From: Verrucomicrobiaceae bacterium
GTDB lineage: Bacteria; Verrucomicrobiota; Verrucomicrobiia; Verrucomicrobiales; Verrucomicrobiaceae
Length of the DNA stretch: 64,000 nucleotides
NCBI GenBank assembly: GCA_016795465.1
Contig: JAEUHK010000127.1
Location: 62,001 to 126,000, forward strand
Direction of reading: 5' to 3'
In this document: positions 7,643 through 15,052 of the stretch, piece by piece
How positions within the stretch are numbered: the stretch's first letter is position 1
Layout of the letters: each line of letters starts with the position of its first letter
Translations under genes and position numbers: made by a program
Notes under the pieces: model-generated
Databases searched by the model: none
What the model was told of the DNA's origin: nothing
What the model saw: the letters and a program-made list of their open reading frames with translations, nothing else

Positions 7643-9344
7643 GAACGCGGCTAGTGGCTTCGCAGAGCGTGAGACGGGTGTTTTTCACGACACCTTCGGC
7701 TCGCAGCACATTGCAGGCTTCAAAGAACGCATGGTAAGCCGAAGCGAGCTCGTAGAGGTAGTTCGCGAGCAGGTTCGGGCGATGGTCGTCGAGGATGTCG
7801 TGGGCGTTTTCGGCGAACTGGGCCAGTTTCATCGCCAAGGCACGCTCGGCGGGCTCGGTGATCGCGAGATCAGGCGTGAGCGTGACAGCGCCGTCGAGCT
7901 TGCGGAAGATGCTGCGGGTGCGGACGTAGGCGTTGAGCAGGTAGGGCGCGGTGTTGCCTTGCAGCGACAGCATCTTGTCCCAACTGAATTTGTAGTCGGT
8001 GAGGCGGTTCTGACTGAGTTCGGCGTATTTCACGGCTCCAGAGCCGATGATGCGGGCGATCTCGTCTTTTTCGTCAGCGCTGAGGCCCTGGTCTTTTTCG
8101 TCGGCGGCGGCGCGGGCGCGTTCGATGGCCTCGTCGATGACTTCGAGCAGGCCGACGGTCTCGCCGCTGCGGGTTTTGAACATCTTGCCGTCCGGGCCCA
8201 AAATGCTGCCGAAGGCGATGTGCGTCATTTTCGTGGTCACACCGCGACGTTGAGCCGCCGCGAAGACCTGGCGGAAGTGGAGCTGCTGCGGCGCACCGAC
8301 GACATACCAGATCTCGTCGGCTTTCCATTCCTTCACGCGGTAGTCGATCGTGGCGAGGTCCGTGGTGGCATAGAGGAAGCCGCCGTCGCCTTTGCGGATG
8401 ATGCACGGCGCGGCTTTCCACTCATCCTTCTCCTTGATGAGGAAAGGATCGTTCTCAGGTTTCACGCTGCCATCGCTGAAGACAACCGTCGCGCCTTCGC
8501 TGATCGTCGCGATGCCTTTTTCGAGCATGTCGGCCACCAGCGGGGCCAGTGCGTCGTTGTAGAAGCTCTCGCCGAGGTAGTGGTCGAATTTGATATCGAG
8601 CGTGCTGTACACTTTTTCGAGCTGCTCAAGCGTGAGGCGCACGCATTCCTTCCAGATGCCGAGATTTTCGACGTCGCCCTGCTGGAGCTTCACGAGTTCG
8701 GTTTTGCAGGTCTCCAAAACGCTCTCATCGGCCTTCGTGGCGGCGTTGACGGCTTTGTAAACGCTGACGAGTTCGTGAATCGGATCCGCTTTGAGCTTCG
8801 CCTGGTCGAGCTGCGTCTTCCAGCCGTGGATGATCATGCCGAACTGCGTGCCCCAGTCGCCGACGTGGTTGTCGGTGATGACCTTGTGGCCGATGAAGCG
8901 TGCCACGCGGGCCAGCGAGTCGCCGATGAAGGTGCTGCGAATGTGGCCGACGTGCATCGGCTTGGCGATGTTCGGCGCGGAGAAATCGACAACGATGGTC
9001 TTCGGCTGCGCGACGACTGGAACGCCGACTTTGTCATCCGAAACGATCACCGCGAGCCGTTGGGCCAAAGCGGCGGCGCTCAGCGTGAAATTGAGGAAGC
9101 CCGGGCCGTCGATGCTGGTCTTTTCGCAGAGGTCGGTGACGTCGAGCTTGTCCACGATCTGCTGCGCGAGGGCACGCGGGTTGGCTTTGAGCTGCTTCGC
9201 CAAAACCATCGCCGCATTGCTCTGGTAGTCGCCATAGCGTGTGTCGGAGGCGATGACGACATTAGGCGTGAAGCCTTCAGGCAATTCGATGCCCGCCGCG
9301 GTGAAAGCGGCTTGCAGACGGGACGTGAGGACGGCGCGGAACAT
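7593..9344 (-). CDS. argS: Arginyl-tRNA synthetase
   Basis: A 583-residue class I aminoacyl-tRNA synthetase that charges tRNA-Arg, of typical length. The N-terminal Arg-tRNA-synthetase additional domain (about residues 1-110) contains YGDYQSNAA. The HIGH signature appears as HVGH at residues 131-134 within SAPNIAKPMHVGHIRS. The KMSKS-equivalent loop is DGKMFKTRSGE, the form usual in many ArgRS enzymes. The C-terminal anticodon-binding helical domain (DALR) covers about the last 120 residues. ATG at 9344 is the natural start. The gene stands alone, convergent with the broken lipoprotein gene. Confidence 0.97.
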   Translation of the reverse strand: MFRAVLTSRLQAAFTAAGIELPEGFTPNVVIASDTRYGDYQSNAAMVLAKQLKANPRALAQQIVDKLDVTDLCEKTSIDGPGFLNFTLSAAALAQRLAVIVSDDKVGVPVVAQPKTIVVDFSAPNIAKPMHVGHIRSTFIGDSLARVARFIGHKVITDNHVGDWGTQFGMIIHGWKTQLDQAKLKADPIHELVSVYKAVNAATKADESVLETCKTELVKLQQGDVENLGIWKECVRLTLEQLEKVYSTLDIKFDHYLGESFYNDALAPLVADMLEKGIATISEGATVVFSDGSVKPENDPFLIKEKDEWKAAPCIIRKGDGGFLYATTDLATIDYRVKEWKADEIWYVVGAPQQLHFRQVFAAAQRRGVTTKMTHIAFGSILGPDGKMFKTRSGETVGLLEVIDEAIERARAAADEKDQGLSADEKDEIARIIGSGAVKYAELSQNRLTDYKFSWDKMLSLQGNTAPYLLNAYVRTRSIFRKLDGAVTLTPDLAITEPAERALAMKLAQFAENAHDILDDHRPNLLANYLYELASAYHAFFEACNVLRAEGVVKNTRLTLCEATSRVLKTGLGLLGIQTTERM

Positions 9345-9389
9345 GGGGTGCGGACAGTGAATGACGAATGCCGAATGTCGAATGAGGAA

Positions 9390-9674
9390 TCAAAGATGCC
9401 GATGCTTCCAGAAAAGCCACGCCGCGTAAAACAACAGGCCCCAGAAAACATAAACAATGATGAAGGCCGATGGCCCTTCCGGAAGAGCCCCGACGGGTAT
9501 CCAGCCGAAAGGCCAAAGCATGGCAGAGCTGATCCATCCGCCAATCCGCGTCAGCAACATCTCCTCCCTGCCGATGTATTGGCTCATGACGAATCCCAAG
9601 CTCACTTGCAGGATCAGAAACGCCAAGATCATCGCGATGCAGAACCCGAAACAGTGTCTGAGAATCCGATTCAT
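9390..9674 (-). CDS. Small membrane protein of unknown function
   Basis: A 94-residue protein with an N-terminal hydrophobic segment (about residues 8-30), an amphipathic middle with RIGGWISSAMLWPFGWIP, and a C-terminal membrane segment rich in Phe, Tyr and Trp (about residues 68-88) ending in KHRHL. It has ATG at 9674 and sits 27 bp after the tRNA-dihydrouridine synthase gene on the same strand and 45 bp before argS. I recognise no family. Two- or three-helix topology and regular codon use support a genuine gene. Confidence 0.65.
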   Translation of the reverse strand: MNRILRHCFGFCIAMILAFLILQVSLGFVMSQYIGREEMLLTRIGGWISSAMLWPFGWIPVGALPEGPSAFIIVYVFWGLLFYAAWLFWKHRHL

Positions 9675-9701
9675 GACGTGCTTCTTCTGACTTATTACCT
9701 G

Positions 9702-10709
9702 TTACTCGTCCGCCTCGGAGAGGCGGTGTACCTCCTCCTGATGCCTAAAGTAGGCCGCGAGGATGTCGTCGAGCTGGGTGAGGCTGGCGACCTGGCTGAA
9801 GTGCTGGCGCAGCCATTTGCCGCCGGGGATGGACTTGGTGTAGTTCATGAGGCGGTTGCGCATGCTGCGCAGGATCTCGAACTCGCGCCCACGGCCGTCG
9901 TGCGCGATGGCGGCGACGCAATGACGGCGCATGAAGGTGAAGCGGTCCTCGATGCTGGCGGGCTTCGATTGCTCGCCGGTGGCGAGGAAGTGCTTCGCTT
10001 CTTGAAACACCCACGGGTTTGTCATGGCAGCACGGCCGATCATGATGCCACGCACGCGTGTCTGCGCCCGGCGGCGCTGAACATCGGCTCCGCTGTGGAT
10101 GTCGCCATTGCCGATGACGGGGATTTTCACGGCGGCGGCGACTTGATCAATGACCTCCCAATCCGCCTCGCCGGTATAGCCTTGAGCCCTTGTGCGGCCA
10201 TGGACGGCGATGGCCTGCATGCCGCTGTCTTCCAAAATGCGGGCGACATCGACGGCATTGATGTTTTGCGCGTCCCAGCCGATGCGCATCTTCGCCGTGA
10301 CGGGAATGGGGACGGCCTTGGCGACCTCCGCGGCCACGCTTTGCAGCAGCGGGCAGTCTTTGAGCAGCGAGGAGCCGCCGTTTTTGGCCACGACCTTGTT
10401 CACCGGGCAGCCGAAGTTGATGTCGATGAAGTCGGGCTGCTTCCAGTCGATGATTTTCCGCGCGGCCTCGCCCATGTGCACGCCATCGGAGCCGAAGAGC
10501 TGCACGCCAATGGGGCGCTGGGCCTCATCGAACTCGGTGTAGTGCCGCGTGCGGTCGTCCCGCTGCAGGATGCCTTCGGCACTGACAAACTCGGTCACCA
10601 TCACATCGGCGCCGAGTTCTTTGCACATGCCGCGAAAGACCACGTCCGTCACGCCGGCCATCGGCGCGAGGTAGAGGGGAAAGCGGTCGTTGGAGAACCA
10701 GTGAAGCAT
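9702..10709 (-). CDS. dusB: tRNA-dihydrouridine synthase
   Basis: A 335-residue FMN-dependent enzyme that reduces uridine to dihydrouridine in the D-loop of tRNA. The TIM barrel begins with the flavin-binding APMAGVTD motif. The active-site signature DINFGCPVNKVV carries the catalytic cysteine, and FMN-phosphate motifs appear as VHGRTRAQGYTG and IPVIGNGDI. The C-terminal helical domain follows. Length and motifs best match the DusB branch, although the exact target uridine cannot be told. The gene ends 27 bp before the small membrane protein at 9674. Confidence 0.93.
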   Translation of the reverse strand: MLHWFSNDRFPLYLAPMAGVTDVVFRGMCKELGADVMVTEFVSAEGILQRDDRTRHYTEFDEAQRPIGVQLFGSDGVHMGEAARKIIDWKQPDFIDINFGCPVNKVVAKNGGSSLLKDCPLLQSVAAEVAKAVPIPVTAKMRIGWDAQNINAVDVARILEDSGMQAIAVHGRTRAQGYTGEADWEVIDQVAAAVKIPVIGNGDIHSGADVQRRRAQTRVRGIMIGRAAMTNPWVFQEAKHFLATGEQSKPASIEDRFTFMRRHCVAAIAHDGRGREFEILRSMRNRLMNYTKSIPGGKWLRQHFSQVASLTQLDDILAAYFRHQEEVHRLSEADE

Positions 10710-10753
10710 GTCGCTGGCTCATAAATGACGAATGCGGAATGTCGAATGCCGAA

Positions 10754-11272
10754 TCAGAGCGGCGGCGGCATCAAGCCGGGGGCGGCAGGCGTGCTTCGCG
10801 CTGGCAGGAGAGCCGCGGTGGCGGCGAGCAGCTGATCGATGCGCGGAGGGAAAGGCAGGCTGCCACGCACGCGGACATCACGCTTCAGCGATTCATAGAG
10901 CTGGTGGTCCGCAGGCCGCGTGAGGTAGAGCACCGGCGGCGCGGTGTGGCGGCCGGGATGCGCCAGCGGGTAGGCTTTGGCCAGCAAGCGGTCCAGCATG
11001 TCGCCCTTCAGGTCCGGCAACGGGATCGAAAAGATAAAGAGGCTGTACTCGCGGCGCAGGGCCATCTCAAAGGCATGCTCGCCGCTCGGCGTGTCATCCA
11101 CCTCGCACTCTCGAAAGGCCGTCAAGGCCTCGCGAATCACGCGGCGGTAGGGCAGGCTCTCCTCGGCCAAAAGCACGCGGGGAGGACTTTTCGGTGCCGC
11201 GGGCACGGGAGCAGGCTCCGGGGGCGAAACGGCTTCGGCGACAGGTTCGCTGCGAAGGCGTTTGGAAGACAT
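10754..11272 (-). CDS. Response-regulator-like protein with degenerate receiver domain
   Basis: A 172-residue protein from the ATG at 11272. A Pro/Ala-rich N-terminal linker (residues 1-32) precedes a receiver-like fold (RVLLAEES to about residue 150). The usual acidic pair is replaced by AEES. The phosphoacceptor position in FIFSIPLPDLKG is Ser rather than Asp. The conserved Thr is kept in LYLTRP, but the usual Lys-Pro appears as PFPPR. The fold is therefore probably kept for protein interaction without phosphorylation. It lies 23 bp downstream of an exported protein gene and may form an operon with it. No output domain is present. Confidence 0.7.
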   Translation of the reverse strand: MSSKRLRSEPVAEAVSPPEPAPVPAAPKSPPRVLLAEESLPYRRVIREALTAFRECEVDDTPSGEHAFEMALRREYSLFIFSIPLPDLKGDMLDRLLAKAYPLAHPGRHTAPPVLYLTRPADHQLYESLKRDVRVRGSLPFPPRIDQLLAATAALLPARSTPAAPGLMPPPL

Positions 11273-11295
11273 GAGGCAGCGCGAGAAGAGAGAAA

Positions 11296-11856
11296 TCAGC
11301 TCTCGGGATAAACCGCGATGGCCATCACACCGTGGCTGGGCACCCAGCCGACCACTTCCACCCGCTTCAGCGGGCGCGAGGACGAGCCCATGCCCTTCTT
11401 CACCGTCTCTATGACCTTCTTCTGGGTTTCCTCGGTAGCGGTCGAGCCAAACAAGCCGGCGAGATCCGTCAAAACAGGAGCTGGAGCGGAGACCCCACCA
11501 GCCATCGTCACGGGCACGCGCCCCTGGCCGCTGGCGAGAATGATCTGCCGGATGGATTCCGGGGTCATCGTGGCATCGACCACCACCAAGCGACGCAAAC
11601 GCGTGTCCGGCGAAGGCGTGGACACGATTTGCAGCGGCGGCACTTCCGCAGCCGAGGTGCCAGCCGCGGGAGCAGCGGTCACCGGCGGCTTGATGCTCTT
11701 CGTCGGCTTGATGAAGACCGCAGGGCCTGAAACAGGCGCGGAACCCGGCACCTCCGCCCGTGGCAGAACCGATTGCGGCAACGGCAAAGCCTCCTGCGCC
11801 AGCCCAAGGGCGGCGGAGGCGGCAAACACGGCCAGAATGCGGGAAACGAGGGGCAT
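11296..11856 (-). CDS. Exported protein of unknown function
   Basis: A 186-residue protein with a signal peptide (residues 1-20, ending GLAQE). A Pro/Ala/Val-rich linker follows, then a compact C-terminal region (about residues 85-186). That region begins LRRLVVVDATMTPESIRQII and ends WVPSHGVMAIAVYPES. I do not recognise the domain. It starts 74 bp after parC on the same strand and is followed at 23 bp by the degenerate-receiver gene, so all three could be one transcript. Confidence 0.7.
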   Translation of the reverse strand: MPLVSRILAVFAASAALGLAQEALPLPQSVLPRAEVPGSAPVSGPAVFIKPTKSIKPPVTAAPAAGTSAAEVPPLQIVSTPSPDTRLRRLVVVDATMTPESIRQIILASGQGRVPVTMAGGVSAPAPVLTDLAGLFGSTATEETQKKVIETVKKGMGSSSRPLKRVEVVGWVPSHGVMAIAVYPES

Positions 11857-11930
11857 TTTGCGAAACGGGCCGCGTTTTTACCACGCGGCTGGAAAAACGA
11901 CAATGACAAAAACGGACCCCATACCTGCCA

Positions 11931-13961
11931 TCACGCCCCCTCGCCCGCCTTCGGCTCGCGCACGACGCGATCGACGCTGTGCTTGGTGATGATGTTCCCC
12001 TGTGAGTCGCGGTTCTTGATGGCGATGGAGTTGAAGGGGAATTTGATCTGGAGGTTCCGCAGGTAGAGCGCGGGCTTCAGATGCACGACGGCGGTGAAGG
12101 CATTGCTCTCCTCCTCGGTCTCGTGGCGGATCAAATAGAGCACGGTGGAGCCGGGCGTGCCTTTGGTGAGGATGTATTCCTTGTCGCGGGTGATGCCGCC
12201 GATTCGGAAACGCTTCGCCATGACGTTGCCCTGACGGCCGTCGCGATACACGAGGCTGTAAACGGCCTGATCGTCCTTCTTGAAGAGGCTGATGTAGGGC
12301 GGGTTCTTGCCGACGAAGAATTTCTCGCCCGCCTTGGTGACGGTCATCGTGCCTTCCTTGGTGAAGAAGATCACGTCGTCGAGCGGCGAGCATTTGCAGA
12401 TCGGCTCGCCCTCGCGCTTCAAGCTGGTGCCGGCAAAGCCGTCCTTGGCGTTGAGGTAGAGCGTCTCGTTCTGCATGATGACCTCGGCGGCGGCCACACG
12501 CTGGAGCTGGCCGGCGATGACGGTCTTGCGCTCGCGGCCTTTGCCGTAGGTGTCGCGCAGGCGCTCGAAGTGCTTGATGGTGAACTTTGTGAGCTGCTTG
12601 AGGTTCTTCTGCACGCTCTCGATGTCGTCTTCGATCTTCTTGAGGTATTCGTCGGCCTCGAAGCTGTTGTACTTGGAGATGCGCTTGATTTTGATCTCCG
12701 TGAGCTTCGCCACGTCGTCGTCATTCACCTCGCGTTTGAGGGCTCCGAGGAAGGGTTTGAGGCCTTTCCAGATCGCGGCCATCACCGCCTCCCAGGTCTC
12801 GCACTCTTCGATTTTGCGGTAGATGCGGTTCTCGATGAAAATCTTCTCCAGCGAACTGAAGTGCCATTTTTCCTCGAGTTCGCCCAATTGGATCTCCAAC
12901 TCCTGGCGCAGCAAATCCTTCGCATGCTCGGCGCTGGCCTTCAGCAACTCGGTGACGCCCACAAAGCGCGGTTTGTCCTCGAAAATGACCACCGCATTCG
13001 GTGAGATGGACACTTCGCAATCCGTGAAGGCATACAGCGCCTGGATGGTCTGGTCCGGATCGGCTCCGGCGGGCAATTGGATCACCAGCTCGACGTTTTC
13101 GGCTGTGTTATCGTCAACGCGGGCGATCTTGATCTTCCCTTTGTCGTTCGCGGCCACGATGCTGTCCTGAATGCCGCCCGTGGTCGTGCCAAACGGGATT
13201 TGCGTGATGACGAGCGTGTTCTTTTTCTGCCCCTGCTCGATTTTTGCACGCACTCGCACGCGACCGCCGCGCTGGCCGTCATTGTATTCCGTGGCGTCCA
13301 TGATGCCGCCCGTCGCAAAGTCCGGCAGCAGCTTGAACTCCTCGCCACGCAGCGCGGCAATGCTCGCATCGCACAACTCGATGAAGTTGTGCGGCAAAAT
13401 GCGGCAGGACAGGCCCACCGCGATGCCTTCCACGCCCTGCGCCAGCAGCAGCGGGAATTTTACTGGAAGCGTCACCGGCTCCTTGTTGCGGCCGTCGTAG
13501 CTCGCGAGCCATTCGGTGACCTTCGGCGAGAAAACGACATCCTGGGCAAACTTCGACAGACGGGCTTCGATGTATCGCGGCGCCGCCGCGTTGTCACCCG
13601 TGAGCGTGTTGCCCCAGTTCCCCTGGGTGTCGATGAGCAGCTCCTTTTGGCCGAGCTGCACCAACGCGTCCGCGATGGAGGCATCGCCGTGCGGGTGATA
13701 CTGCATGCAATGGCCGACGATGTTCGCGACCTTGTTGTAGCGGCCGTCGTCCTTTTCCCACAGCGAGTGCATGATGCGGCGCTGCACCGGCTTCAGGCCG
13801 TCGTGGATGTGCGGCACGGCGCGTTCGAGGATCACATAACTGGCGTAATCGAGGAACCAGTCCCCGTAGAGATCGTCCACGGGCTTGTGCTCCACCGGCG
13901 CGGCGGAGGGCAGGATCGGAGAATGGGCGTCAGTCGGCTTGGAGGAAGATTTTTTGGCCAC
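11931..13961 (-). CDS. parC: DNA topoisomerase IV/gyrase subunit A
   Basis: A 676-residue type IIA topoisomerase A subunit that breaks and rejoins DNA. The N-terminal winged-helix region has the HDGLKPVQRRI motif. The quinolone-region equivalent is YHPHGDASI, and the catalytic tyrosine is Y130 in APRYIEARLS. A coiled-coil segment (about residues 390-480) and a shortened C-terminal beta domain follow. At 676 residues it is shorter than GyrA (about 850), and its DLYGDWFLDYASYVI start resembles the Bacteroidetes-type ParC. The start codon is GTG at 13961. No B subunit lies next to it. A 472-bp repeat-bearing gap lies upstream. Confidence 0.9.
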   Translation of the reverse strand: MAKKSSSKPTDAHSPILPSAAPVEHKPVDDLYGDWFLDYASYVILERAVPHIHDGLKPVQRRIMHSLWEKDDGRYNKVANIVGHCMQYHPHGDASIADALVQLGQKELLIDTQGNWGNTLTGDNAAAPRYIEARLSKFAQDVVFSPKVTEWLASYDGRNKEPVTLPVKFPLLLAQGVEGIAVGLSCRILPHNFIELCDASIAALRGEEFKLLPDFATGGIMDATEYNDGQRGGRVRVRAKIEQGQKKNTLVITQIPFGTTTGGIQDSIVAANDKGKIKIARVDDNTAENVELVIQLPAGADPDQTIQALYAFTDCEVSISPNAVVIFEDKPRFVGVTELLKASAEHAKDLLRQELEIQLGELEEKWHFSSLEKIFIENRIYRKIEECETWEAVMAAIWKGLKPFLGALKREVNDDDVAKLTEIKIKRISKYNSFEADEYLKKIEDDIESVQKNLKQLTKFTIKHFERLRDTYGKGRERKTVIAGQLQRVAAAEVIMQNETLYLNAKDGFAGTSLKREGEPICKCSPLDDVIFFTKEGTMTVTKAGEKFFVGKNPPYISLFKKDDQAVYSLVYRDGRQGNVMAKRFRIGGITRDKEYILTKGTPGSTVLYLIRHETEEESNAFTAVVHLKPALYLRNLQIKFPFNSIAIKNRDSQGNIITKHSVDRVVREPKAGEGA

Positions 13962-14154
13962 AGGCAGGATGCGGAGGGCTGAGGGCTACGAGCAAAGGGT
14001 TGGGGAGGCGCTTATTAGGAACTCCGGGGGCTTGGTGCAAACCGAAAATCCAGGGCGGGACGCCCGAGGAGCTCGTGGGATAGGGGCACAACATCGCATT
14101 CGGTTCTCGCAAGCCAACAAAACGCCGGGCCATACCGGCGAGACGGCAGGGGAT
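13962..14154. other. Unassigned intergenic DNA upstream of parC
   Basis: About 190 bp between parC and the tandem array. It must hold the parC promoter and leader on the minus strand, but no clear -35/-10 pair stands out. A short GC palindrome (GGGCGGGACGCCC) is visible near 14055. Several frames run open through it, but none has a convincing start or protein-like composition, so no gene is called. Confidence 0.5.
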
Positions 14155-14400
14155 GCACACGAAATTCGAGGGGATGGACACGAAACCGCACGGGAAACCC
14201 ACGAAACTCCAAGGGATGAACACGAAATTGCTTGGGAAGCTCAGGAAACTCCAGGGGATGAATACGAAACTGCTCAGCAAGCTCACGAAACTCCAAGGGA
14301 TGAATACGAAACCGCTGGGAGAGCTCACGAAACTCCGGGGGATGAACACGAAACGGCCTAGGAAGCTCACGAAACTCTGCTCCGGACTCACGAAAGGGCA
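14155..14400. repeat. 21-bp tandem repeat array (42-bp alternating units), about 12 copies
   Basis: Each unit is 21 bp and begins with CACGAAA or TACGAAA. Two variants alternate, ending roughly CTCCAAGGGATGAA or TTGCTTGGGAAGCT, which gives a 42-bp higher-order period. Twelve successive units can be read without length change. Because 21 is a multiple of three, several frames on both strands stay open and spell seven-residue repeats. No frame has an obvious promoter, ribosome site or recognisable protein, so I treat it as a DNA repeat. It lies between same-strand lspA and parC. Whether it is coding, a binding-site array or a plain minisatellite is unresolved. Confidence 0.85.
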
Positions 14401-14433
14401 TTTTGGCCGCTTTCCGCCTTCCGCATTCGCCTT

Positions 14434-14988
14434 TCAGTTCGCCCCGGCATTCTCCTCCGGCTTCTCAAAGAACGTGCTCAGGGCCAGTAGGATGGCGGCG
14501 CACACGACGCAGGAGTCGGCGACGTTGAAGGAGGGCCAGGGGTTGAAGGGGGGGAAGCCGAAGTCGAAGCGGAGGAAATCGACGACGTAGCCGTCGAAGA
14601 AGGTGCCGTTGAAGAGCTTGCCGGTGGCGTGCTCGCGGAAGAGGCGGTCGGTGAGGTTCCCAAAGATGCCGCTGACGAGCAGGGCGACGGCGAGGCGGCT
14701 CATCCAGCCGGGGAAGGCCCCTTTGCGATGCAGCACGATGATGAAGGCCAGCGCGGCGAGCGACACGAAGGTGAAGGCGTAGTTCGCATACGCGGTGCCG
14801 TTGAACATGCCGAAGGCCACGCCGGTGTTCGCCGCGTGATGCAGCCAGAAGATGCCGGGGATGACCTCCTGCTCGACGCCATAGCCCGCCGGATCGAAGG
14901 GCGAGGGAAAGTTCGCGACGATCCAGCTCTTCGTGACCTGGTCGGCGATGAAGAGGGGGAGGGTGAGGAACAGCAGCAGGCGTGGCAT
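14434..14988 (-). CDS. lspA: Lipoprotein signal peptidase (signal peptidase II)
   Basis: A 184-residue inner-membrane aspartyl protease that removes signal peptides from prolipoproteins after lipidation. Four hydrophobic segments are visible. The conserved N-terminal DQVTKSWI, the asparagine of ANTGVAFG, and the two catalytic aspartates D114 (GNLTDR) and D158 (FNVADSC) are all present. An insertion between the catalytic loops (HATGKLFNGTFFDGY) makes it slightly longer than the usual 160-170 residues. Substrates in this window include the predicted lipoproteins at 3825-4418 and 25976-27298. ATG at 14988. Confidence 0.95.
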   Translation of the reverse strand: MPRLLLFLTLPLFIADQVTKSWIVANFPSPFDPAGYGVEQEVIPGIFWLHHAANTGVAFGMFNGTAYANYAFTFVSLAALAFIIVLHRKGAFPGWMSRLAVALLVSGIFGNLTDRLFREHATGKLFNGTFFDGYVVDFLRFDFGFPPFNPWPSFNVADSCVVCAAILLALSTFFEKPEENAGAN

Positions 14989-15052
14989 GGGGCACGAGTG
15001 GTAGCCGCCGCGGCTGGGGAAGCCAGCAAAAGCTCGTGAGGAAAGGCTCAGC

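Noticed and set aside
7731..10724. A 997-codon open frame on the plus strand opposite argS and dusB
   Set aside because: It is antisense to two certain genes. Composition is the Arg/Asp/Val-rich shadow typical of high-GC codon use, and it crosses the gene boundary without a domain.
14155..14400. CRISPR array
   Set aside because: Units are contiguous 21-mers with no unique spacers, and no cas gene is near.
14153..14590. Lys/Thr-rich frame through the 21-bp array as a gene
   Set aside because: All frames are open because the period is a multiple of three. There is no start context, and the frame runs into antisense of lspA.
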